A stretch of 64,000 bases of DNA from Fistulifera solaris (lineage: Eukaryota > Bacillariophyta > Bacillariophyceae > Naviculales > Stauroneidaceae). The stretch covers positions 124,001-188,000 of the forward strand of contig AP026144.1 of NCBI GenBank assembly GCA_030295235.1, written 5' to 3'. Below are positions 19,880 to 29,205 of the stretch, piece after piece; within the stretch, counting starts at the first letter, position 1; each line of letters starts with the position of its first letter. A program made the translations under genes and the position numbers. The notes below the pieces were generated by a model that had not been told where the DNA came from, ran no database searches, and saw nothing but the letters and a program-made list of their open reading frames with translations.

Positions 19880-22078
19880 ATGAGATTCTCTGCAGCCGTT
19901 TCGATGCTCTTTCTCTGCATCAATCCCCACGAGGGCTTTCAACTTTCAGGAAATTTTTCTCCCTTTGGTAAGAGAATGGCAGATGGAAAGGGAAGCAGCG
20001 CTTACCTTGAAAATATGAAAGCTTCATCCTCGTATGGGGCGTCCTCGCCGGCGACGCCCGTCAATGCTTTTGTGGGTGGCGCCGCCAACAACAACCAGGC
20101 TTACAGTGCTCCTCCCAGTAGCTACAGTCCCTTTGGAAAAAAGATGGCTGACGGAAAGTCGAGTAGCCCGTACTTGAATGCTGTTGCATCGAACGCACCG
20201 ACATCCTCTTCTTACGAATCTTACTCGGCACCTATCGAGACGTCTTTTGGCTCTGCTCCTGTCGCTCCATCGGCTTCTACCAGCAGTTATTTGAGCAGTA
20301 TGGGCGGTGCCAGTGCCGCTCCAACCAAGCCAGGAAGTTATTCACCATTTGGTCGTAAGATGGGCGACGGGAAGTCATCTAGCTCGTATTTGAACACTGT
20401 CGCTGGACCGTCTAAGGCTAGTGGTTCATACAGTCCTTTTGGTAAGAAGATGGCTGACGGCAAATCGAGTAGCCCATATTTGAATAGTGTCGCTTCCGCT
20501 TCACCAGCATCAGCTTCTTTTTCGACACCTCTTGAGACTTCTTCTGGGCCTTCTGCCGTGGCTCCGCCGGCTTCTACCAGCAGTTATTTGAGCAGTATGG
20601 GCGGTGCCAGTGCCGCTCCAACCAAGCCAGGAAGTTATTCACCATTTGGTCGTAAGATGGGCGACGGGAAGTCATCTAGCTCGTATTTGAACACTGTCGC
20701 TGGACCGTCTAAGGCTAGTGGTTCATACAGTCCTTTTGGTAAGAAGATGGCTGACGGCAAATCGAGTAGCCCATATTTGAATAGTGTCGCTTCCGCTTCA
20801 CCAGCATCAGCTTCTTTTTCGACACCTCTTGAGACTTCTTCTGGGCCTTCTGCCGTGGCTCCGCCGGCTTCGACCAGCAGTTATTTGAGCAGTATGGGCG
20901 GTGCCAGTGCCGCTCCAACCAAGCCAGGAAGTTATTCACCATTTGGTCGTAAGATGGGCGACGGGAAGTCATCTAGCTCGTATTTGAACACTGTCGCTGG
21001 ACCGTCTAAGGCTAGCGGTGCATACAGTCCTTTTGGCAAGAAGATGGCTGACGGCAAATCGAGCAGTCCATACTTGAATGCCGTCGCTTCCGCTACGTCG
21101 GCTTCTGCTTCGTACGATTCGTATTCGGCCCCTGTTCAATCTGCTGCACCCGTTCAATCTTCTGAGCCTTCTGCCGTGGCTCCGCCGGCTTCGACCAGCA
21201 GTTATTTGAGCAGTATGGGCGGTACCAGTGCCGCTCCAACCAAGCCAGGAAGTTATTCACCATTTGGTCGTAAGATGGGCGACGGGAAGTCATCTAGCTC
21301 GTATTTGAACACTGTCGCTGGACCGTCTAAGGCTAGCGGTGCATACAGTCCTTTTGGCAAGAAGATGGCTGACGGCAAATCGAGCAGTCCATACTTGAAT
21401 GCCGTCGCTTCCGCTACGTCGGCTTCTGCTTCGTACGATTCGTATTCGGCCCCTGTTCAATCTGCTGCACCCGTTCAATCTTCTGAGCCTTCTGCCGTGG
21501 CTCCGCCGGCTTCGACCAGCAGTTATTTGAGCAGTATGGGCGGTGCCAGTGCCGCTCCAACCAAGCCAGGAAGTTATTCACCATTTGGTCGTAAGATGGG
21601 CGACGGGAAGTCATCTAGCTCGTATTTGAACACTGTCGCTGGACCGTCTAAGGCTAGCGGTGCATACAGTCCTTTTGGTAAGAAGATGGCTGACGGCAAA
21701 TCGAGCAGTCCATACTTGAATGCCGTCGCTTCCGCTACGTCGGCTTCTGCTTCCTACGAATCGTACATTGCTCCCCCCACGTCCAGCTACGCTCCCACTC
21801 CTGTTTCAGCACCACCGTCGGCATCAACTTTCTCGCAAACCCCAGCCGCTCCTGCAACTGCTGCTTCGACTGGCTTTTCATACTTGAATACATTGGCACC
21901 CGCGAATCCAGCTCCATTCAAGTACGCGCCAATAGACGGAAAGATGGGGGATGCGAGATCGGGAAATAGTTACTTGGACGGTCTTCGCAGCTACCAGCCA
22001 GTTTCGAATTCTTACGGGTCACTCCAGGACTCGTTCTCAAGTGCTACGGGTGTGAATGAAATGTCTGGACGTCAGTAA
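19880..22078 (+). CDS. Secreted or plastid-type disordered repeat protein with 12 'SPFG-KM-DGK' motifs
   Basis: 732 residues, no known domain. The N-terminus is a signal peptide (hydrophobic core residues 5-14) with Phe at position 20 in 'HEGFQLSG', which resembles a variant plastid cleavage site. The rest is Ser/Ala/Pro/Gly/Lys-rich and probably unfolded. It contains 12 copies of a 19-residue motif of the form YSPFG[KR][KR]M[AG]DGKSSS[PS]YLN, alternating between a K-K-M-A and an R-K-M-G version, plus a degenerate 13th copy near the C-terminus ('IDGKMGDARSGNSYLDGL'). After the first copies the motif pairs lie in large tandem units (99, 99, 107 and 107 residues). No cysteine follows the signal peptide. 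Sticker-and-spacer architecture is visible; function is unknown. A pyrenoid linker, a cell-wall protein or an adhesive are all possible. Confidence 0.85.
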   Translation: MRFSAAVSMLFLCINPHEGFQLSGNFSPFGKRMADGKGSSAYLENMKASSSYGASSPATPVNAFVGGAANNNQAYSAPPSSYSPFGKKMADGKSSSPYLNAVASNAPTSSSYESYSAPIETSFGSAPVAPSASTSSYLSSMGGASAAPTKPGSYSPFGRKMGDGKSSSSYLNTVAGPSKASGSYSPFGKKMADGKSSSPYLNSVASASPASASFSTPLETSSGPSAVAPPASTSSYLSSMGGASAAPTKPGSYSPFGRKMGDGKSSSSYLNTVAGPSKASGSYSPFGKKMADGKSSSPYLNSVASASPASASFSTPLETSSGPSAVAPPASTSSYLSSMGGASAAPTKPGSYSPFGRKMGDGKSSSSYLNTVAGPSKASGAYSPFGKKMADGKSSSPYLNAVASATSASASYDSYSAPVQSAAPVQSSEPSAVAPPASTSSYLSSMGGTSAAPTKPGSYSPFGRKMGDGKSSSSYLNTVAGPSKASGAYSPFGKKMADGKSSSPYLNAVASATSASASYDSYSAPVQSAAPVQSSEPSAVAPPASTSSYLSSMGGASAAPTKPGSYSPFGRKMGDGKSSSSYLNTVAGPSKASGAYSPFGKKMADGKSSSPYLNAVASATSASASYESYIAPPTSSYAPTPVSAPPSASTFSQTPAAPATAASTGFSYLNTLAPANPAPFKYAPIDGKMGDARSGNSYLDGLRSYQPVSNSYGSLQDSFSSATGVNEMSGRQ
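20281..21760 (+). repeat. Near-identical tandem repeats inside the repeat-protein gene (297-297-321-321 bp)
   Basis: The marker word CAGCAGTTATTTGAGCAG recurs at 20281, 20578, 20875, 21196 and 21517, which gives unit lengths of 297, 297, 321 and 321 bp. All are multiples of three, so the reading frame is kept. Units are nearly identical in DNA, including third codon positions. This points to recent duplication or gene conversion rather than selection on the protein alone. The two length classes differ by eight residues (the 'APVQSAAPVQSSE' spacer). Confidence 0.92.
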
Positions 22079-22171
22079 CGTTGATGCTTCATACAAGAAG
22101 CTGAGACGTCTCAAAAAAAGTACCACTTCGTAAATTTTAAAAAGAATTTGTTAAGGAGTTAATGCTTTGCC

Positions 22172-23086
22172 CTAATGTAATCTAGCGGCGGTATGATCCT
22201 TAGGTTTGTCTTTGCTAAGGAAGCCATGCGTGACTTCAGTGAGACGCTCTCGAATCATCATCAGCAATGCACTTTTAAGCAGTGTATGCAACAGTTGCAA
22301 GCGACATCCTTGATACAAACCAGAACATCCCCTTTCCATGTATTCTTTTCGCAACGTACTCCACAAATCCCCTTGAATCGATTGTGTCATGAGCAACATT
22401 TTCGCGCGAATGAGTGGATATGTCGCTATTGTAGCTACTAGTTTCGCAACAGCACCCATGCAGAACGCTTCCACCCAATGCAGTGTCCGTTTTTGTTGAT
22501 GACTGGCGTTGCGATGAAGTATTCTATGTCGGAGGCTGTCAAAGACAGTGTAATGAATGGACGGGTTGGCGCAAAGCAGGAGAGATGGCAACAATCCTTT
22601 CCAGTATTTAGATAGCTCTGAAGCGTATTGCTGAATAATTTCAAGATTTATTGGGGGAGATTGCGCTTGTTGAGGCTTGATTACCCTTTGATTATTCATG
22701 TGAATCTGTTGCTGTTGTTGCTCTTGCGTCGAAATGACATCCAACGGCAAAGTCACGAAAGTGTTACCGATAGCTGCTACTGCGGCCATCAGCAAGCGTA
22801 ACAGGACAGAAGGAGACTGCTGGTGGTGGTGATTCCTAACCATGCGTTGAACTGAGGAATACAGATAAAAATAAATAAAATTGCTCGCTGCCGTGTGCGC
22901 GCTTTTCCATTGAATTCCGGCTAAAAAGGAATGCAGTTTTGTGGAAGAAGATAACGCAGGACATCCCTGAATCAAAGTCTTGTAAACATCGAGCGGATAG
23001 AAAGACCATAAGGAGATTAAAGCGGCCAAAGTACCAGCTACGGCATCACTGAGTGCCCTATTAGACTGAGTTTCCGAGAATGACAT
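22172..23086 (-). CDS. Mitochondrial carrier family solute transporter, possibly peroxisomal adenine-nucleotide type
   Basis: About 304 residues from the ATG at 23086, the usual carrier length. It has three homologous halves with P-x-[DE]-x-x-[KR]-like signatures at the ends of odd helices: 'YPLDVYKTLIQG', 'LPLDVISTQEQQ' (Ser in place of the basic residue) and 'YPLIRAKMLLMTQ'. The segments 'FLAGIQWKSAHTAASNFIYFYLYS' (split in two for space) and 'GLLPSLLLCANPSIHYTVFDSLR' look like PMP34/ANT1-type peroxisomal carriers of ATP, CoA or NAD. That assignment is by resemblance only. The second repeat contains a Gln-rich loop. Intact, no intron. Confidence 0.8.
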   Translation of the reverse strand: MSFSETQSNRALSDAVAGTLAALISLWSFYPLDVYKTLIQGCPALSSSTKLHSFLAGIQWKSAHTAASNFIYFYLYSSVQRMVRNHHHQQSPSVLLRLLMAAVAAIGNTFVTLPLDVISTQEQQQQQIHMNNQRVIKPQQAQSPPINLEIIQQYASELSKYWKGLLPSLLLCANPSIHYTVFDSLRHRILHRNASHQQKRTLHWVEAFCMGAVAKLVATIATYPLIRAKMLLMTQSIQGDLWSTLRKEYMERGCSGLYQGCRLQLLHTLLKSALLMMIRERLTEVTHGFLSKDKPKDHTAARLH

Positions 23087-23815
23087 GCCTCTGGGACTGC
23101 GCTTTGTTTGCAATCACTTCAAATTTCTTTGCATTGAAGTTCTACAATACGAGGCGATAAAATTTCCTTCTTATTATCGTCTAGGAGAACAGAAAAAAAA
23201 CAAAATTTAATGCAGAATACAAGCGTGTGTGGCGTCTCATTATTAATGACTGAAATCCAGTCTTGGAAAAGTAGAGCCTTCACTTTAGAATGAAAATTAT
23301 TAATCGACAGAGACTAACCCGGATATTGAGTATTTTTGACCACTCCAAACGATAATCGACACCCAATGGATTGCAATACGTAAAACGCACTAAAGATTAA
23401 ACGGTTCGAATGTATACGTAGTTCTCACTAGCTCTCATCAGAAAATTTATCGACAAAGTGTGGAATACGAACGGCTCATTCTGACCAAGTTTTCGGCCTT
23501 AACAATCGGGGGAGGGAAAAACCAATCTGAGTTACCTCTACAGTGTATTGCTCGCTTCATAATGTCGAAAATGTCCAGCTTTGTTGGCGACTCCACTACA
23601 TCGTTTTTCGGCAAGACTGGATTTCAGTCATGAGTCAGGAATTGGGTATTGAATTATTTTCCCCATGTACAAGTTACAAGTAATCGTGCTTGTACGTGTA
23701 CTAAGCAAAATATCTACGCCCACATCCCACCTGAACAGCGAGTGCGGAAACAAACATCCCAAATGCAAGAGGCAATCCTTAAAATGCGAATTTCGCTTTA
23801 TTTAATTTTTTTAGT
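23087..23815. other. Intergenic interval
   Basis: About 730 AT-rich bases. I looked for a tRNA around the GGTTCGAATG word at about 23403 but found no matching A box or acceptor stem. The word TGAAATCCAGTCTTG near 23250 and its inverted form near 23612 (CAAGACTGGATTTCA) make a 15-bp inverted repeat with a spacer of about 345 bp. It could be a remnant of a small inverted-repeat element. Confidence 0.45.
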
Positions 23816-24784
23816 TTAGAACCTTCTCGACTTTTTGTGCTTACTCTTCGTCGCCTTGGCTTTGGACTTCTCGGAACGATTTGGATGCCGATGTCGTTGT
23901 CCCGAATCGCGGTCCAAAACTAAGTTGTCAACATTCGCCGCCAAAGACCCCAGATTGCTGTAATTCTCTCGCTGCAGGCGTTTTCTCTCTTTCTTCTCTT
24001 GCCGTGTCACGGTCAAACGCACAAAATTATCTTCTTCGTATTTTCGTTTCTCATTTTGACGTTGTTCCATGCGTTGGTATTCACGTGTGGCGTTAATGCG
24101 TTCACCGGCGCCTTGGTTGTCTTCGGTCTCGGGCGTTTCAGTGAATTCATGACGAAGGGCTTGAGCGATTTCTCCCGCTCGCAATCGTTGACGGAGTCGT
24201 TTTTGTTGAATTTCGGAAGTGTGTGTAGCATCATGTGTATAGGGAACTGCTTGTAGACGGGGTGCTTGATAAATTGTTTCGAAATTCGAGTCCTTGCTTT
24301 CTCCGCGCTCGAACGAAGCATCTTTCGTCCCATCGTCGTCATCTTCATCGTCGTCGTCGTCCTCTTCTTCATCCGCCAACTGTGGTTTGTAGGCCAACGG
24401 ATCTTCTGTTGTGTTAAAGTCACTGACACCGGCTGCTGCGAAGGTCGATGATTGCAAGGATAGCAATTTCTCAATGGGATATTTCAGTTTCGCATCCATC
24501 GTTTTAAGTTTTTCTAAAACAGTTCTCATTTCTAAAAGACGACTCGAATGGTTCTCGTTATCTGCGCCTCCGCCTTTCAAATGTACTACTAGGTCAATCA
24601 AATACGATAGCAAAACAGAATTTTTGACGTGCAAATAGTCCAGACCGGGTTTTTGAGTTAAGGGCTTGTGCGATAAAGTATCCTCATCCGTCGAGCGATA
24701 AAATCGTTCTAAATGCTCGTCAATGAGAGCTTGCACCGTCGACTGCACCTTGTGCATCGTCTCTTTCAAACTTGTTGTAGACAT
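23816..24784 (-). CDS. Sas10/Utp3/LCP5-family (neuroguidin-like) ribosome-biogenesis protein
   Basis: 322 residues. The N-terminal Sas10/Utp3 helical domain is visible as 'LDYLHVKNSVLLSYLIDL' and 'RTVLEKLKTMDAKLKYPI' followed by 'EKLL'. A long Asp/Glu run ('EEEDDDDDEDDDDGT') follows, and then a basic C-terminus with 'TVTRQEKKERKRLQRE' and a terminal Lys/Arg-rich tail (nuclear or nucleolar targeting). Length and order match LCP5/neuroguidin, which acts in the small-subunit processome during 18S rRNA maturation. Intact, with ATG at 24784. Confidence 0.85.
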   Translation of the reverse strand: MSTTSLKETMHKVQSTVQALIDEHLERFYRSTDEDTLSHKPLTQKPGLDYLHVKNSVLLSYLIDLVVHLKGGGADNENHSSRLLEMRTVLEKLKTMDAKLKYPIEKLLSLQSSTFAAAGVSDFNTTEDPLAYKPQLADEEEDDDDDEDDDDGTKDASFERGESKDSNFETIYQAPRLQAVPYTHDATHTSEIQQKRLRQRLRAGEIAQALRHEFTETPETEDNQGAGERINATREYQRMEQRQNEKRKYEEDNFVRLTVTRQEKKERKRLQRENYSNLGSLAANVDNLVLDRDSGQRHRHPNRSEKSKAKATKSKHKKSRRF

Positions 24785-25306
24785 TATTCGATCCAGATAG
24801 TTAATAGGTTAAAATCTTCCGAATACTTTTCTTTTGTTGTCCATTTTGTGTCTCACTTCAATTGTTGTTTTCTGTCCCGTTATTTTTGGTGGACTTGAGT
24901 GAACAGGTGATCGCACGACAGACGAACCGAAGTCACGAATTAATGAGTCGAAGAAACGGCGTTAAAATTCTGCCTCGTCGTGGACGCTACGTAGAATCTT
25001 GTAATGGAACGTCCTTCCCGACTAGTTCATGGAAGTCGCACCAGAGATTCGCCCTGCTCATAGGTTACTCATCAAAATACTGAAATTGACACTGGACGTA
25101 ACTCAGACATATATTCATAAATCTATGTGAAAGTGAATGCAAATGACTGTGCTCTGGCTTCCACGACGATCAACCAAGTGATCACATCAGATTAAAGGCA
25201 TGGCTACACGTAAAAGGATCTAAAACTACAGCAGAAAAAAAGCCAGGAGAATTCAATCACTTTATTAGACCCATTAGTTCCCTGACTCATACTCCGTATA
25301 AAATTT
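24785..25306. other. Intergenic interval
   Basis: About 520 bases with no supportable gene. A TACTCCGTA word lies at 25290-25298, just past the 3' end of the TPR co-chaperone gene. Confidence 0.4.
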
Positions 25307-26285
25307 CTAATCACTGTTCATTTTTTTGAGCTGGTCGACCGTGCGCTGCAATCGGTGTTGCATCATGTTGCAAATATCGACATTGGCCTTTCCTACCTTG
25401 TGAGCAGGCATTTGAAGAACAGTCTTGACGTCTTGCAAAGCAAAGCGATAACGTTCAACACCTTCAAAGGCTTGAGCGCGTCGAATGAGTGCCTTGACAT
25501 TGTCAGGCTCGACTTCGAGTACCGACGTGCAGTCAGCAATGGTTCCATCGAAATGACTAATTTGCTTGTAACAAGCAGCGCGGTTAGAGTAGGCCTTGAG
25601 AATCAAATCCGACGTTCCTTGGTTCGACGCGATGAGGGCGTCAATGCATTTCGTGTATTCGACGGTGGCGGCCTCGAATTGGGCATTCTTGTACAAGTCA
25701 TCGCCCTTTTCTTTGTGCAATTCTGGGCCACTCAAACTCGCTTTGCGTTTCGCTTCAGCTTTTTCGTAAAGCGGGTTGACTTTGGCCTTGATTTTTTTCG
25801 ATTATGGGATTTCCCGAGTCAAGGCGACTCGCCAAATCGATCTGTTTGTAAGCACCGTAGACATCATTGGCAGCAAGAAGTTCCTCGGCCTTTTGACAGT
25901 ATGCGGCGACTTGATCGGCACGCACTAGCTCCTGTACTTGCTTCTTCATATTTTTCAGGTCCGCATTCGACGAATTGACTGCTAAACCGCTTTCGAGCGT
26001 CTTGACGCATTCGTCTAGTTGGTTGAGATTTTTCAACGCTACGGCAAGGCGAAAGTATCCTTTGACAAAGCTGCGATCTGCTTTGATGCAGTTGCGAGAA
26101 GCATCTGCCATTTCTTCGAATTTACTCAGTTTTTCGAAACAAGCCGCCATATTACTCCAGTACGCCGGAACAGAGTCATCTAACTTAGTCGCGGCTTGAT
26201 ACTTTTCGATAGCTTCTGCGTATTTTCCGTTTTTGAAGAAGGTGTTTCCTTCTTCTTTTAAAGCTTCAGCTCCTGCGTGTGGCAT
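25307..26285 (-). CDS. TPR co-chaperone, STI1/TOM34-like (one homopolymer frameshift)
   Basis: Two TPR triplets. The first (26285 to 25755) reads 'AEALKEEGNTFFKNGKYAEA', 'PAYWSNMAACFEKLSKFEEM' and 'KGYFRLAVALKNLNQLDE'. The second (25735 to 25307) reads 'LHKEKGDDLYKNAQFEAA', 'KAYSNRAACYKQISHFDG' and 'KALIRRAQAFEGVERYRFA'. The frame breaks in a run of seven T (25792-25798 on the + strand). With one more base the two halves join as 'IIEKKIKAKVNPLYEKAEAK'. The Lys/Asn/Arg pattern fits a carboxylate clamp that would hold the C-terminal EEVD of Hsp70 or Hsp90. It is shorter than full STI1 and lacks the third TPR and DP domains. Confidence 0.82.
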
Positions 26286-26870
26286 TATTTCAGATTCTTG
26301 TTTTGATTATTCAAAGTAGAAATAAGTTCGTCTTTCCCTCTTCTTCGTCTCGCTTCCGTACCTCGTATTCGATTTGCTGGTCGAGTTAAAACAGCGAAAG
26401 GTATTGGGGAAACAAAACGCACCACATCCACTCATCACTGCGCGTCTAACGCGCATTCGCCATTGGATTCCACGTGGAACATGAAACGTCGAAATTTATT
26501 GTCATTTTGAAGAACGGAAAATCAAACGCGCTACTTGCTACTTTATGTCAATCACGGATCAGCGCTAAAGCGGTAAAGGGTCGGCCGGGGTCACGAGACG
26601 GGGTATGTCCGCTGTCCGCTGTCCAATCAAGGCAAATCATTCCACTCTTCGGTCCAGAGCGAAAGATAATCCGTGTTCGGGTTTTCACTAGGCCACGGCA
26701 AAACAAAACGGGATTGCCAACGCACGACTTCTTCTCCGCGATACCTCACTTTCGCCGCCGTGAAAGCGAACGGCTTGCTAGAGGGTGAGCGACTAAGAGA
26801 ACTTAGCTTTTACCGATATCAGTGTCAACATTTTACATTTTAACGAGTCGCCTATGCGTTATGAGTATTT
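26286..26870. other. Intergenic interval
   Basis: About 585 bases that include the upstream region of the TPR co-chaperone gene. I see no gene, RNA or repeat I can support. Confidence 0.4.
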
Positions 26871-27680
26871 TTACAATTCAACTAGCCAACGAGAAACATC
26901 ACATTTAGGCAGCAGCTGCGGCTGCTTGGCCGGCAAGGTTCGATAAAGAGAGTCCATTTTTATGAAACTCTCCAGGACATCTATCATTGTTGAATGGTAC
27001 GTTCTTGCATCAGGTAGAAAGCCGAGAACTGTTGAAATCCGATCCAAGTTTTGAAGAATGATGACAGATAGGGGAAATAATCGCACTGTCAGCTCGTCGT
27101 ACTCAATCTTGAAATTCTTGGATGAGATTGCAACCAAATTGGAACACGCCAACTGAAATAGCTTGTATGCCGCTTCCCAGAGATCAAGAGCTCGGTGTGA
27201 GTCAGTCTCGATGATTGCTGCACTGATGTAAGCGTTCCCGAAATTATTGAGGAGCAATGCTGCAATGAGCCCACCCATGTGCTTCTGAATTTCCGCTTCA
27301 TTTTTTGGGATAAGTTCAATGCGAATCAGGAAAAGCTTCAGTGTCTGTGAACTGTTAATGGCATCGTGCACAATGTTGCGCACGGACTCAGCGATATCGT
27401 CTTCGGTTATTACTTTGACTTCGACACCTTCACAGGCTGGATGCGACACCTTCTTGAATTGACTCTCTGAAAGCATCTGGTCGGCTTTATGAACTTTTTT
27501 TCGAGCTTCTGCTTCACGGTGAGTGCATGGTTCCTCGTTTGCATTTCTCAGGACTTGAATTCCGTCCGCGAAAGTTTCCATGGCTTCATTCAAATGCCCC
27601 TTCGATAGAAGCGACACTGCATTATTATTCAATGCAATCGCACAGGAGTAAGACCACCCAATATTGCTTGGCTTTTCCAT
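26871..27680 (-). CDS. TPR-like helical protein of unknown function (paralog of 3648-4401)
   Basis: Intact 269-residue protein starting at the ATG at 27680. The N-terminal helices 'AIALNNNAVSLLSKGHLNEA' and a following 'METFADGIQVL' look like one TPR hairpin. A second pair, 'ALLLNNFGNAYISAAIIETD' and then 'ALDLWEAAYKLFQLA', looks like another. The rest is helical without a recognised motif. It shares this layout with the frameshifted copy 22.5 kb to the left, so the two define a small family here. No signal peptide or membrane segment; a cytosolic scaffold role is only an inference. Confidence 0.7.
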   Translation of the reverse strand: MEKPSNIGWSYSCAIALNNNAVSLLSKGHLNEAMETFADGIQVLRNANEEPCTHREAEARKKVHKADQMLSESQFKKVSHPACEGVEVKVITEDDIAESVRNIVHDAINSSQTLKLFLIRIELIPKNEAEIQKHMGGLIAALLLNNFGNAYISAAIIETDSHRALDLWEAAYKLFQLACSNLVAISSKNFKIEYDELTVRLFPLSVIILQNLDRISTVLGFLPDARTYHSTMIDVLESFIKMDSLYRTLPAKQPQLLPKCDVSRWLVEL

Positions 27681-29205
27681 TGTCTGGTGTTATAATTTGT
27701 ATTATTTTTTGGAGGGATGATTAGTCGTTTGGTTTGAAAAATGAAAAAAGTTTGAATTTGTCAACATGAAAAAAAGGTTCTCGGAGTGTCGCTTTTCAAT
27801 CATTCGTTACTCGTTGCCGGACTTCGCTTAAGGTCGCCAGTAGCAAATCCCGAAAATGTCTCGATTTTCGGACCCAGCAACTTCACTATAACGTTTTTAG
27901 TAAAATCTACATCCGGAGAATGCAATAACATCGGAGCTGCAACATTCCCTAGAAATTATCGAGGCCAAAGAAAATCCGTAGTTAGTGAGTGCTTTAAATG
28001 ACCAGGTGACTACACTTTTCACTGGTACAACTTTCTCTTTTCAGTACATTCTGTCTTACAATGCAGTTTGACGTTTGACCTGTTAAGCCAACGGTCAGTT
28101 TTCTATTTTCTATGATGATGTTCTGTGTACTGTGTCAGATTTCATCCTAATTACAAGGTACAAGGTACTGATTTCTTTGTTCTCCTGACTCCTGATCACC
28201 TGCCTAAGCCTGAAGCCTGAGTTCTCTGTTTTTGAGCGACACACGCGACACACATTACACATCACACATGCACATGCAATTGTTATTTTGGGCATTGGGC
28301 TTTTGTTTTTTGGCTTCGGCTATGGCTTCTCGTCTTCCCTTCCTCTTGTGGCTTGCGGCTTGCGGTCTTGCGGTTGCTGATAGACATTAGACATAGAGAA
28401 TGACGAAGGCCTGCAACTCAGAACTGAGTGCAGGGATATTTTCTCTTAGAGTCCCCAGGATATAAGCCCACATGCCCACATGGTTCCTCCAAAGGTTTCG
28501 CCGGTCGAGTGTCGAGTTGCTTACACGATTGTTTTTCTGTTGAATGTTGAATTGCGTATTGCGGGTTACAAGTTACGTGTTATGTGTTATGTGTTGTAAC
28601 TGGTGACTGGTGACGACATTTCTGCGGAGTAAGGAGTAAGTAACGAGTAATTAACGATCTGTTCCGTTAAGGCCGAAAGAGTTTAATGTTTAATGACCCG
28701 GGTCGATTTGCGATGACTGTTCCCGTCGGCCGTCGGCCGTCGGAGTCGAACTGCGTTCACAGCTCTCACACGGTCGCGGACTGCGGTCGAGTCGTCCGAG
28801 TCACGAGATCTATTTACTTGGAACAAATCATTTCAAGTAATTTCAATTCGTTTTTTCGAATTAAGTATCGAAGTTAGCGGGCCACTTGCAAAATCCCTTG
28901 GCGAATAGAAATGTTAACACGGTGTAAACAGTGTTCTGTGGCTTGACTTGGCTTGTGCTTGTCTCCGACGACGGGCGGCAATTGAAAGACGACTTACAGA
29001 CGTCGATGAACGATGAATGAACAAACGAAGGAAATGAAATCGAATAGTTTAAAATAACACAATAATCACAATTACGGAAAAAGTCGTTCGTCATATGCAT
29101 TAAAAGGTTATTAATATCATCTCAAAACGATTCGATATGATACACGATCTTACTTGAAGTAAAAGCTTCTGCTTGTCAGTTTGCGAGATGTAGACAACAG
29201 CGAAA
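27681..29205. other. Gene-free interval with a second stuttered island
   Basis: About 1.5 kb with no supportable gene. From about 28020 to 28870 it repeats the pattern seen at 4.8-5.5 kb: many short imperfect tandem duplications (TGACTCC, AAGCCTGA, GCGGCTT, GTTATGTGTTATGTG, GACTGGTGAC, GTCGGCC words). The remainder is ordinary AT-rich intergenic DNA. Confidence 0.55.

Noticed and set aside
23395-23475. Possible tRNA around GGTTCGAATG
   Set aside because: The B-box-like word is imperfect, and no A box or acceptor stem pairing was found.
28861-29100. 79-codon minus-strand frame beside the cyclase gene
   Set aside because: Lies in gene-free DNA next to the stuttered island, with no recognisable content.
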